Part shown: piece by piece, positions 32,362 through 40,210 of the stretch
How positions within the stretch are numbered: the stretch's first letter is position 1
Layout: each line of letters starts with the position of its first letter
NCBI RefSeq assembly: GCF_006542665.1
Contig: NZ_AP019735.1
Span: forward strand, 1,612,001 to 1,676,000
From: Alistipes communis
Lineage (GTDB): Bacteria; Bacteroidota; Bacteroidia; Bacteroidales; Rikenellaceae
Direction: 5' to 3'
DNA: 64,000 nucleotides
Notes under the pieces: model-generated
What the model was told of the DNA's origin: nothing
Databases searched by the model: none
Seen by the model: only the letters and a program-made list of their open reading frames with translations
Translations under genes and position numbers: made by a program

Positions 32362-32529
32362 TCAGGCGTATTTAAACGTCGATTCGTCCGATACGGTCAG
32401 CTTCTTACGGCCCTTGGCACGACGGGCGGCCAACACCTTGCGACCGTTAGCCGTGGACATTCTCAGGCGGAAACCGTGCTTGTTGATTCTCTTCCGGCGC
32501 GACGGCTGGAACGTTCTTTTCATTGCCAT
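32362..32529 (-). CDS. rpmH: 50S ribosomal protein L34
   Basis: L34 is a small basic protein of the large ribosomal subunit. The sequence MKRTFQPSRRKRINKHGF, RLRMSTANGRKVLAARRAKG, RKKLTVSDES is the standard L34 pattern. Two ATGs are possible: 32529 (MAMKRTF, 55 residues) and 32523 (MKRTF, 53 residues). I prefer 32529 because AGGA lies 7 bases before it, at normal Shine-Dalgarno distance, whereas it is 13 bases from the second; most homologues begin at MKRTF, so the choice is open. In many bacteria rpmH is beside rnpA; no rnpA is visible downstream, so it stands alone. Confidence 0.96.
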   Translation of the reverse strand: MAMKRTFQPSRRKRINKHGFRLRMSTANGRKVLAARRAKGRKKLTVSDESTFKYA

Positions 32530-32573
32530 AGCAGTATCCTTTTTGTTTTGTAATTTGCGCAGTTTGCGGAGTG

Positions 32574-32603
32574 CAAATGTATAACAAAAAAACGACACGC
32601 AAA
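32574..32603 (-). promoter_or_regulatory. rpmH promoter
   Basis: On the minus strand TTTG (32600-32603), 18 bases, TACATTTG (32574-32581), then a 44-base AT-rich leader to the start codon with AGGA just before it. Confidence 0.7.
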
Positions 32604-32736
32604 AATTTTTCCCGAAAATATTGTGTTTTCGGCGTGAAAACCCCTTTCGGAAGGTCGCGGCGCGACAGGCGGGAGCCCCTTCGGACGACGGTTGAAAAAA
32701 TCGGGCGGCGCGGGCTGTTTATCGGTATATTTTGAC

Positions 32737-32744
32737 TATTTTTG
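32737..32744 (+). promoter_or_regulatory. -7 box upstream of lnt
   Basis: TATTTTTG fits TAnnTTTG, with CTG at about -33. A transcript from here would start near 32750, giving a leader of about 97 bases before the lnt start. The 317-base gap 32530-32846 holds only this and the divergent rpmH promoter. Confidence 0.55.
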
Positions 32745-32846
32745 CAAAGCCGAATCCGATCGGTGGCCGGCCGTTCCGGCCGCATCGGGAATGAAACGGG
32801 CCGGAACGTATCGGCGCGTGAGAAGCGCGGGTTCGGCGTCGAACTT

Positions 32847-34418
32847 ATGGGGTTGACTCTTCGGCGATTTTTATGCGTGCTCCTCTCCGCGGCGCTGCTT
32901 GCGGCGGGGTGGCTCGGACTGTCCGGCCTTCCGCTCGTCGTAGCGCTGGTGCCCCTGCTGTGGATCAGCCGCAGTTACGGGTCTTCGCGCCGCGACTGGT
33001 GGGGGATGTTCGGCTGGGCATGGCTGGCCTTCGTCCTCTGGAACGGCGCGACGATCTGGGGCTTGTGGTATTCGACGCCCGTCGGTCCGTTCGCCGCGAC
33101 GCTCGTCTCGACCTTCCTCAATATGCTGGCCTTCATGTTGTTCCATACGGTGAGCAAGCGGGCGCACAAGGCGTTGGCCTACACGCTGCTGGTCGCGGGC
33201 TGGATCGCTACCGAATATTGGTACACCGTGGGCGAATTCTCGTTTCCGTGGCTGCTGCTGGGCAACGGTTTCGCGAACGACACATGGGCCGTGCAGTGGT
33301 ACGAATATACGGGTATCTTCGGCGGTACGCTGTGGGTGCTGGTCTGCAACCTGCTCTTTTTCGAGGCGTGGCTGCATCGGCGCAGCGTGCGGCACTGGGT
33401 GCGTGCGGCGCTGGCCGTCGTCGTGCCGGCGGCCGTGTCGCTTGCGATCTATGCGTGCTGGGAGGAGCCTGCGCAGCGGATCGAGACGGCGGTCGTGCAG
33501 CCCAACGTCGACTGCTACGACAAGTTCAATACCGCGCCGGGGTGGCAGCACGAAAACCTGCTGTCGCTGCTGGCCGAAGTTCCTTCGTCGGCGCAGTTGA
33601 TCGCCATGCCCGAGACGGCGCTCGTCGAGGGGCTCAACGAAGCCTGGCTGTCGGCCAGTCCTTCGCTCGCGCAGTTCGAGGCGGCGCTGGCGGCCGACCA
33701 TCCGGATGCGCTGCTGGTGGTGGGGGCCGACACCTATAAAGTCTATGCCGAGGGAAATCAGACCGCGACGGCGCGTTTCCGCAACGGTGTCTGGTACGAC
33801 CGGTTCAACACGGCGCTGGCTCTCGACGCCGGGGGTGTGCGGGACATCCACCACAAGTCGCGGCTGGTGATCGGTGTCGAGAAGATGCCGCTGCCGTGGC
33901 TCTTCGACTGGCTGAGTTTCCTTATCATCGATCTGGGCGGTACGACCGGCCAGCTGGGCGTCGATACGCAGCGCACGGTCTTTGCGGCCGACAGCGTGCG
34001 GGTGGCGCCGGCCGTCTGCTACGAATCGGTCTACGGCGCCTACGTGGGCGAGTTCGTCCGCGGCGGGGCGCAGTTGATCCTGGTCATCACCAACGACGGC
34101 TGGTGGCGCGATACGGCCATTCACCGCCAGCACTTCTCCTTTTCGCGTCTGCGCGCGATCGAGCACCGCCGCGCCGTGGCGCGCAGCGCCAATACCGGCA
34201 TTTCGGGCTTCATCAACGCGCGGGGCGACGTGGTCGGCCCGACGCTCGGCTGGGCCCGTCGGGGCGTGCTGACGGCTCCGGTCGCCTTGTCGGACGAGCT
34301 GACCGTCTATACCCGCTACGGCGACTACTTGGGGCGGATAGCCCAGTACGTGATGCTGCTCTGCCTCCTTTACTACGTCGCCTATCGCGTCAAGCGGCGC
34401 AACTACCTGGTCGATTAA
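32847..34418 (+). CDS. lnt: Apolipoprotein N-acyltransferase
   Basis: Lnt adds the third acyl chain to the N-terminal cysteine of lipoproteins at the periplasmic face of the inner membrane. The start at 32847 (MGLTLRRFLCVLL) gives 523 residues; the longer frame starts at a TTG inside the promoter box and is rejected. Six to seven N-terminal helices (residues about 5-210) precede a nitrilase-like domain with the full catalytic triad: E256 in AMPETALVEG, K337 in HHKSRLVIG and C391 in VCYESV. ITNDGWWRDTAIHRQHFSFSR follows, then a last helix. It fits the many lipoproteins in this genome. folC follows after 21 bases. Confidence 0.93.
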   Translation: MGLTLRRFLCVLLSAALLAAGWLGLSGLPLVVALVPLLWISRSYGSSRRDWWGMFGWAWLAFVLWNGATIWGLWYSTPVGPFAATLVSTFLNMLAFMLFHTVSKRAHKALAYTLLVAGWIATEYWYTVGEFSFPWLLLGNGFANDTWAVQWYEYTGIFGGTLWVLVCNLLFFEAWLHRRSVRHWVRAALAVVVPAAVSLAIYACWEEPAQRIETAVVQPNVDCYDKFNTAPGWQHENLLSLLAEVPSSAQLIAMPETALVEGLNEAWLSASPSLAQFEAALAADHPDALLVVGADTYKVYAEGNQTATARFRNGVWYDRFNTALALDAGGVRDIHHKSRLVIGVEKMPLPWLFDWLSFLIIDLGGTTGQLGVDTQRTVFAADSVRVAPAVCYESVYGAYVGEFVRGGAQLILVITNDGWWRDTAIHRQHFSFSRLRAIEHRRAVARSANTGISGFINARGDVVGPTLGWARRGVLTAPVALSDELTVYTRYGDYLGRIAQYVMLLCLLYYVAYRVKRRNYLVD

Positions 34419-34439
34419 TCCAAACAAATATCGCTTCGC

Positions 34440-35732
34440 ATGAACTATTCACAAACGCTCGAATTTCTCTTTTCGTCGATGCCGACGTTTCAGGAAAAGG
34501 GCGTCACGGCCTACAAACCGGGTCTGGAACGTATCGCGGCTTTCTGCCGGCATTTGGGCAACCCGCAGCGGAACTACTTCACGATCCATGTCGCGGGAAC
34601 CAACGGCAAGGGTTCCGTTTCGCACATCATTGCCGCCGTGCTGCAACAGGCCGGTTACCGCACGGGTCTCTTCACGTCGCCGCATCTGCACGATTTCCGC
34701 GAACGCATCCGCGTCGACGGCGAGATGATCCCCAAGCAGAAAGTGGTCAATTTCGTCGACAAGCACCGTGACAAGATGACCGAACTGGGACTTTCGTTCT
34801 TCGAGATGACGGCGGCGCTGGCGTTCGACTACTTCGCACAGAGCGACGTCGAGGTGGCCGTCATCGAGACGGGGCTGGGCGGGCGGCTCGACGCCACGAA
34901 CATCCTGCTGCCCATCGTGAGCGTGGTGACCAACGTCGGACTGGAACATACGGCGCTGCTGGGCGATACGCTGGCGAAGATCGCCGCCGAGAAGGCCGGT
35001 ATCATCAAGAAGAGCATTCCCTTCGTGCTGGGCGAAGCGAACGCGGCCTACGATGCGGTGTTCGAGCAGGTTGCCGCCGCGAACAAGACGCGCGTGGTCT
35101 ACGCCGAGCGGGAGTTCGCCTGCGAGGGCCACGAGCTGTGCGGCGACCGGCAGCACTTCCGCATGGTGCGCCGCCGCGACGGCCACGTGCTCGATTTCGA
35201 TCTCGACCTGCTGGGCGAGTACCAGTGCCGCAATGTCCTGACGGCGCTGGCCACGCTCGACTTGCTGCACGAACAGACGCCGCTGACGATCAGCCGCCGC
35301 GCCTTCGTCGACGGCGCGGCGAGCGCCGCCCGCACGACCGCGCTGCAAGGGCGTTGGCAGTCGTTGGGCGAGCGGCCCAAAGTGTTGTGCGATACGGGGC
35401 ATAATGCGCACGGACTGGCCTATGTGGCCGAACAGCTGCGCCGCTCGCACGAAGGCGGCCGTCTCTACTGCGTCGTGGGCTTTTCGGGAGACAAGGACAT
35501 CGACGCCATTCTGGCGCTGTTGCCGCGCGACGCCTACTATCTCTTTACGCAGGCGGCCAGCGAACGGGCGCTTCCGGTGTCGGAACTGGCCGCCCGCGCT
35601 GCGGCGGCGGGTCTCGACGGCGAAGCGGTCGCAACGGTTCCCGAGGCCGTGACCAGGGCGAAGGCGCTCGCCGCTCCCGCCGACACGATCTTCATCGGCG
35701 GTTCGACCTTCGTCGTGGCCGAGGTGTTGTGA
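34440..35732 (+). CDS. folC: Folylpolyglutamate synthase / dihydrofolate synthase
   Basis: FolC adds glutamate to dihydropteroate and further glutamates to folates. The 430-residue Mur-ligase-fold protein shows the P-loop VAGTNGKGSVSH (residues 51-62), LFTSPHLHDFRERI, VAVIETGLGGRLDATNI, SVVTNVGLEHTALLGDTLAKIAAEKAGIIK and the C-terminal-domain mark LCDTGHNAHGLAYV. All typical of FolC rather than MurC-F. The DNA composition is normal for the window. It ends in a strong bidirectional hairpin facing the convergent EF-G2 gene. Confidence 0.94.
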   Translation: MNYSQTLEFLFSSMPTFQEKGVTAYKPGLERIAAFCRHLGNPQRNYFTIHVAGTNGKGSVSHIIAAVLQQAGYRTGLFTSPHLHDFRERIRVDGEMIPKQKVVNFVDKHRDKMTELGLSFFEMTAALAFDYFAQSDVEVAVIETGLGGRLDATNILLPIVSVVTNVGLEHTALLGDTLAKIAAEKAGIIKKSIPFVLGEANAAYDAVFEQVAAANKTRVVYAEREFACEGHELCGDRQHFRMVRRRDGHVLDFDLDLLGEYQCRNVLTALATLDLLHEQTPLTISRRAFVDGAASAARTTALQGRWQSLGERPKVLCDTGHNAHGLAYVAEQLRRSHEGGRLYCVVGFSGDKDIDAILALLPRDAYYLFTQAASERALPVSELAARAAAAGLDGEAVATVPEAVTRAKALAAPADTIFIGGSTFVVAEVL

Positions 35733-35766
35733 CCCGTTTTCGTACCGCCGCCGGCGGGAATGAGAG

Positions 35767-35798
35767 AAGAGGCGCCCGAAACTGATCGGGCGCCTCTT
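35767..35798. terminator. Bidirectional terminator between folC and the EF-G2 gene
   Basis: AAGAGGCGCCCGA (35767-35779), 6-base loop, TCGGGCGCCTCTT (35786-35798): a perfect 13-bp stem between convergent genes. Confidence 0.8.
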
Positions 35799-35821
35799 CG
35801 GTCGTAAATGGCTGCGGAGAC

Positions 35822-37978
35822 CTACTCCTCGTCGGTGTCGGTGTACTCTTTGAGCAGTTTGGCCTGCACGTCGGCGGGCACCTGTTCGTAGGAGGAGAAA
35901 CGCATCGTATAGGTCGCCGCCCCCGACGTGAGCGACGAGAGCGTCGTCGAATAACGATAGAGCTCGGCCAGCGGCACGCGGGCGTTGAGACGGTCGAATC
36001 CCTTGTCCGAGTTCATGCCCTCGATCATCGCGCGGCGGTTTTGCAGGTCGCTCATCACGGCGCCCATGTATTCGCTCGGCGTCAGCACCTCGATGCTGTA
36101 AATCGGTTCCATGATCTTGGGGCCCGCATTGCGGAACGCCTCCTTGAAGGCGTTGCGGGCCGCCAGCTTGAACGAGATTTCGTTCGAATCCACCGGGTGC
36201 ATCTTGCCGTCGTAGATCACTACGCGGATGTCGCGGGCGTAGGAGCCCGTCAGCGGGCCTTCGTCCATCTTCTCCATGATGCCTTTGAGGATCGCCGGCA
36301 TGAAGCGCGCGTCGATGGCACCGCCTACGATCGAGTTGTAATACTGCAACTTGCCGCCCCACGGCAGGTCGTACTCCTCCTTGCCCTTGATGTTGACCGT
36401 GATGTCGCCCTTGCCCGGAATCTTGTAGCTCTTCGGTTCGGGAATCCCTTCGTAGTAGGGTTCGATCACCATGTGCACCTCGCCGAACTGGCCCGATCCG
36501 CCCGACTGTTTCTTGTGGCGGTAGTCGGCCTGCGCCACTTTGGTGATGGTCTCGCGGTAGGGGATTCGCGGCGCGATGTACTCGATCTCCATCTTGTTAT
36601 CGGCGGCCAGGCGCGCTTTGAGGATGTTGAGGTGATGCTCGCCCTGGCCTTGTATGATCGTTTGTTTCAGCTCCTTGGAATATCCGACCAGAATCGTCGG
36701 GTCTTCGTACTTGGCGTCGTTGAGCAGTTTGCCCAGCTTCTCCTCGTCGGCCTTGACCTTGGGCTGTACGGCGGCGCGGTAACGCGGTTCGGGGAATACG
36801 ATCGGGGTGATCGTCACGGGTGCGGAGGGTGCCGCGAGCGTGTCGTTGGTGCGCGTGCCTTTCAACTTGACCGTGCAGCCGATGTCGCCGGCCGCCAGTT
36901 CGGTCACTTTGATGCGGTTTTTGCCCGCCACGGCGAAGAGCTGCGAAACCTTCTCCTTGTTGCCCGTGCGGGTGTTGAGCAGCTCCATGCCTTCGGTGAG
37001 TTTGCCGCGGATCACGCGCAGGTAGCTGATCTCGCCGATGTGGGGTTCGATCTGGCTCTTGAAGACGAACGCCACGGCCGGCTGCGTCTGGTCGGCGGCG
37101 ATCTCCTCGCCCTCGGTCGAGAGGAATTTGGGCGCTTTGAGTGGCCCCGGAGCGACGTTGATGATGAACTCCATGAGGCGTTTCGTTCCGACGTCGCGCT
37201 TGCCGCTGGTGCAGAACAGAGGCATGACTTCACGCCGCGAGAGACCGATTTTGAGTCCCGAACGGATGTCGTCCTGCGTGAGCGTCCCCTTTTCGAAATA
37301 GAGCTCCATGAGCGCCTCGTCGTTCTCGGCGGCCATCTCCACCAGTTCGCGGTTCAGCTCCGTGGCGCGCTCCATCTCCTCGGCCGGAATATCGAGCTCC
37401 TCGCGCGTGCCGTTCTCGTCTTTGAAGCGGTAGAGTTTCATCATCAGCACGTCGATGAAGGCGTTGAAGCCCGGCCCCTGGTTGACGGGGTACTGCACGA
37501 CGACGGGTTTCACGCGCGATGCGGCGCGGATGCTCTCGACCGTCCCCTCGAAGTTGGCCTTCTCGGCGTCGAGCTGGTTGATGACGCCGATGAGCGGTTT
37601 CGACAGTTCGCGCGAATAGCGCGCCTGAATCTCCGAACCGACTTCCCAGCCGTTCTGGGCGTTGAAGACCATTACTCCCACGTCGCCCACCTTGAAGGCC
37701 GAGAAGAGGCTGCCGCAGAAGTCGTCCGATCCCGGACAGTCGATGATGTTGAGCTTGCGTTCCATGAACTCCGTGAAGAGGATCGTGGAGTAGATCGAGC
37801 GTTTGTATTCGTGTTCGATGTCGGTGTTGTCCGACAGCGTATTGTTCGTTTCGACGGCGCCCCTGCGGTCGATGACCTTCCCCTCGTAGGCCATTGCTTC
37901 GGCGAGGGTGGTTTTTCCGGAGCCGGGGGCGCCGATCAGGACGATGTTCTTGATCTCTTTCGCTGAGTAGTTTTTCAT
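35822..37978 (-). CDS. EF-G2-type elongation factor G paralogue lacking the catalytic histidine
   Basis: A 718-residue five-domain EF-G homologue. G1 is GAPGSGKTT (residues 16-24), differing from the AHIDAGKTT loop of true EF-G. G3 reads DCPGSDD (80-86), with serine at the place of the catalytic histidine in DTPGHVD, and G4 is NQLD (134-137) instead of NKMD. The RGITI switch I motif reads RSIYS. This is the pattern of Bacteroidota EF-G2, reported to support translocation without GTP hydrolysis in Bacteroides; extension to this gene is inference. Domains II-V (for example EVLTPSEYMGAVMSDLQNRRAMIEGM) are intact, so ribosome binding is plausible. A canonical fusA is not in the window. A ribosome-protection or tetracycline-resistance role is less likely. 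Confidence 0.88.
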   Translation of the reverse strand: MKNYSAKEIKNIVLIGAPGSGKTTLAEAMAYEGKVIDRRGAVETNNTLSDNTDIEHEYKRSIYSTILFTEFMERKLNIIDCPGSDDFCGSLFSAFKVGDVGVMVFNAQNGWEVGSEIQARYSRELSKPLIGVINQLDAEKANFEGTVESIRAASRVKPVVVQYPVNQGPGFNAFIDVLMMKLYRFKDENGTREELDIPAEEMERATELNRELVEMAAENDEALMELYFEKGTLTQDDIRSGLKIGLSRREVMPLFCTSGKRDVGTKRLMEFIINVAPGPLKAPKFLSTEGEEIAADQTQPAVAFVFKSQIEPHIGEISYLRVIRGKLTEGMELLNTRTGNKEKVSQLFAVAGKNRIKVTELAAGDIGCTVKLKGTRTNDTLAAPSAPVTITPIVFPEPRYRAAVQPKVKADEEKLGKLLNDAKYEDPTILVGYSKELKQTIIQGQGEHHLNILKARLAADNKMEIEYIAPRIPYRETITKVAQADYRHKKQSGGSGQFGEVHMVIEPYYEGIPEPKSYKIPGKGDITVNIKGKEEYDLPWGGKLQYYNSIVGGAIDARFMPAILKGIMEKMDEGPLTGSYARDIRVVIYDGKMHPVDSNEISFKLAARNAFKEAFRNAGPKIMEPIYSIEVLTPSEYMGAVMSDLQNRRAMIEGMNSDKGFDRLNARVPLAELYRYSTTLSSLTSGAATYTMRFSSYEQVPADVQAKLLKEYTDTDEE

Positions 37979-38226
37979 ATCGAGAAGTTTTAAGGTTTTT
38001 CCTGTTTTTCGGATTATAAATATATGAAAAAATCCGCAAAATCAAGTGCGGAGGGTGAAAAATTTATAAATTTTATCAATATCTTAGAATCGCTCTGCGG
38101 CTCGGCCGCGTTTTTGATCGGAAGCACGGTCGGGAGGTCGTGCTTTTGCCGTCGGGCGGGGTGCGATTGTTGATAAATGATTGAAAACTTTGTGCCGCCG
38201 GACGAATATTTTCGGGCGCCGGAATC

Positions 38227-38444
38227 TATCTTTGCCATGAAACAACCGGCCTGGCGCCGCACCGGTGCATCGCGTGCAGGGTCTTCATTGCAGGTTTCCC
38301 TTCCCGACGGGGGATTCGGAGGATGTATCAATCATGGAATTTGGCGTTCGTCGGAAGACGCCGTAAGTTAGGAAGGACGTAATTTCATCGTTGATAAAGC
38401 CTCGGTTCATACATATTTTAATTACGTCTTTCCTACATGGAGTT
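38227..38444 (+). promoter_or_regulatory. Promoter box and about 200-base structured leader of the DUF3467 gene
   Basis: TATCTTTG (38227-38234) begins an untranslated stretch that runs to the ATG at 38445. It holds two inverted repeats: GGCGT with ACGCC (38343-38362), and a 15-bp arm pair AGGAAGGACGTAATT (38370-38384) with AATTACGTCTTTCCT (38420-38434), one G-U pair, ending 10 bases before the start codon. A 44-codon open frame from 38237 exists but lacks coding character. The part 37979-38226 shows no gene or clear signal. Confidence 0.5.
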
Positions 38445-38753
38445 ATGGCTGAGAACAAAAATTTAGGTATCGATCTCGAACTGGACGAGACGGTCGCGCA
38501 GGGCAACTACTCGAATCTCGCCATCATCGCGCATTCCACTTCGGAGTTCATCATCGATTTCGCGGCTGTCATGCCTGCCGTTCCCAAAGCGAAGGTCAAG
38601 AGCCGCATCATCCTCACGCCGGAACATGCCAAGCGCCTGCTGATGTCGTTGCAGGAGAATATCGTGCGTTACGAGAGCGTGCACGGTCAGATCGTCATTC
38701 CTACGCCGCAGCATACGGGCGACCAGTTCGGCGGCAAGATCGGCGAAGCCTGA
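38445..38753 (+). CDS. DUF3467-family protein
   Basis: A 102-residue soluble protein. The start at 38445 (MAENKNLGIDLELDE) is chosen over the upstream frame, which runs through the leader hairpin. The core AQGNYSNLAIIAHSTSEFIIDFAAVMP and KVKSRIILTPEHAKRLLMSLQENI matches DUF3467, a family of unknown function that is widespread in Bacteroidota and often sits beside RNA polymerase subunit genes; those genes are not here. The sequence is well conserved in type and clearly coding. The gene is monocistronic, with a convergent glucan gene downstream. Confidence 0.85.
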   Translation: MAENKNLGIDLELDETVAQGNYSNLAIIAHSTSEFIIDFAAVMPAVPKAKVKSRIILTPEHAKRLLMSLQENIVRYESVHGQIVIPTPQHTGDQFGGKIGEA

Positions 38754-38917
38754 CCTTCTCGCTTTCCAGCCTTTCGTCGTACGGCGTCGTGCGGCGCTGC
38801 GGGTCCGCACTCGCTTCGGACAGGGGCGTGCGTCGTTTCGCACTGCTGTCCGCAGCGGCCGCCGAAGCGCGGCGCGGATGCTTTCCCTTTGGGAGACCTG
38901 GGCCGGGACGAAACGAA

Positions 38918-38951
38918 ATGCGGTGCGACGGGATCTCCCGTCGCACCGCAT
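38918..38951. terminator. Hairpin between convergent DUF3467 and GH57 genes
   Basis: ATGCGGTGCGACGGGA (38918-38933) and TCCCGTCGCACCGCAT (38936-38951) form a perfect 16-bp inverted repeat. On the minus strand a T-rich stretch (ttcgtttcg) follows, fitting the end of the glucan operon. Confidence 0.75.
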
Positions 38952-38974
38952 ATTCACGTTCGGGCGGTATGCGC

Positions 38975-40189
38975 TCAGGCGCGGAGCCGTATGCGTTTGG
39001 CCTCGCAGGCTTTGTCCACCTCGATCTCGAAATCCGACAGTACGTTCATGTAGTTGATGAAGGCTTCGTAGGGCGATCCGTAGGGGTTGAAATAGGAGTG
39101 CACGTCGCCGTCCGACAACCATTTGGTAGCCATGTAGTAGAAGTGGTCGGAAGTTTGGAGGAAGTTCCACACGTAATCGAAATCCTTGTTTTTTAACGCC
39201 TTGATCTTATCTCTCAGGCCGTATAGCTTCGTGAAGGCTTCGTTTTGCAACTCGTTGCCCAGCCATGCCGTGACGTCGCGCTCCTCGTCGGCCCACGACA
39301 TCACGTGCGGGCAGTGGAGCACCGCCACGGGCTGGTACTTCTTCGCCGCCTCGCTCACGGTGGCGAATTCCAGCTTGCGTGTGGCCAGTGCCGCTTTGGG
39401 CAGCGCCTTCATGAAATCGAAGATGCCCGTCGAAGCCTTCTGGTGCTCGCCGAAGGTTTCGTAGTCCATGAAGAGGTTCACTACCTCGCCCACCGTATCG
39501 TCCGAGGCGATCCAGCCGGCGAACTTGTCGGCCGTCAGCGGCCATTCGTTCCAGCTGCGGTTCGAGAAACGGAAGGCGATGTCGTCCGACAGCTTGTAGT
39601 TGCGCAGCAGCACGTGCAGTTTTTGATTCAGTGCGTTGGCATAGACGTAGTTGGGCGATTTCCAGCCCAGCACGTGTTTGGCGCCTTCGGCCAGGATGGT
39701 CTTGAACCCCATCTGGGCGACCGTTTCGCCGATTTGGTCGGAGTAGATCAGCTCCGTGTTGCGGAAGGCCGTGGGTTTCATCCCGAACTCCTTGCGCACG
39801 AGGGCCGTATGGAGTTTCACCTGCTCCTCGAAATCCTCCTTCGAGCGGAGCGATGCCAGCGAGTGGGAGTAGGTCTCGGCCAGGAACTCCACGCATCCCG
39901 TGGCAGCCAGTTCGCGGAACGAGTCGAGCACTTCGGGCGCATAGGCTCGGAACTGTTCGACGGCCGACCCCGTGATCGAGAACGAGCAGCGGAATTTGCC
40001 CTTCTGCTCCTTGATGAGGTTCAGCAGCAGGGCGTTCATCGGCAGGTAGCACTGCCGCGCCACTTTTTGCAGGATGGCGTGGTTGGTCAGATCGTCGAGG
40101 TAGTTGTGATCCACGCCCATATTGAAAAACCGGTAGGTTTTCAGCCGCCAGGGCTGATGAACCTGAAAATAGAAACAGATCGTTTTCAT
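38975..40189 (-). CDS. Glycoside hydrolase family 57 alpha-glucan enzyme
   Basis: A 404-residue GH57 protein, a family of alpha-amylases, 4-alpha-glucanotransferases and branching enzymes. The first conserved region is FYFQVHQPWRL near residue 6; the nucleophile region is in FRNTELIYSDQIG and the acid/base in NLFMDYETFGEHQ. FSITGSAVEQFRAYAPEVLDSF is also typical. Length is on the short side, matching the alpha-amylase-type members beside glycogen genes in Bacteroides. It is the last gene of the glucan run, 21 bases after the GT4 gene. Whether it hydrolyses or rearranges glucan cannot be decided. Confidence 0.88.
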   Translation of the reverse strand: MKTICFYFQVHQPWRLKTYRFFNMGVDHNYLDDLTNHAILQKVARQCYLPMNALLLNLIKEQKGKFRCSFSITGSAVEQFRAYAPEVLDSFRELAATGCVEFLAETYSHSLASLRSKEDFEEQVKLHTALVRKEFGMKPTAFRNTELIYSDQIGETVAQMGFKTILAEGAKHVLGWKSPNYVYANALNQKLHVLLRNYKLSDDIAFRFSNRSWNEWPLTADKFAGWIASDDTVGEVVNLFMDYETFGEHQKASTGIFDFMKALPKAALATRKLEFATVSEAAKKYQPVAVLHCPHVMSWADEERDVTAWLGNELQNEAFTKLYGLRDKIKALKNKDFDYVWNFLQTSDHFYYMATKWLSDGDVHSYFNPYGSPYEAFINYMNVLSDFEIEVDKACEAKRIRLRA

Positions 40190-40210
40190 GGTGATATGTC
40201 GTTTGTGTTG

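Noticed and set aside
31784..32553. Several open frames of 70-220 codons in the spacer before rpmH
   Set aside because: Their products are Arg/Pro/Ser-rich, disagree between strands and cross the 25-bp repeats and hairpins.
35822..37978. Tetracycline-resistance ribosome-protection protein
   Set aside because: G-motifs, especially DCPGSDD, and length fit Bacteroidota EF-G2 better than the TetM/TetQ group.
38237..38371. A 44-codon leader peptide (MKQPAWRRTG...) before the DUF3467 gene
   Set aside because: No ribosome site, Arg/Gly/Ser-rich non-coding character. Kept as part of an untranslated leader.
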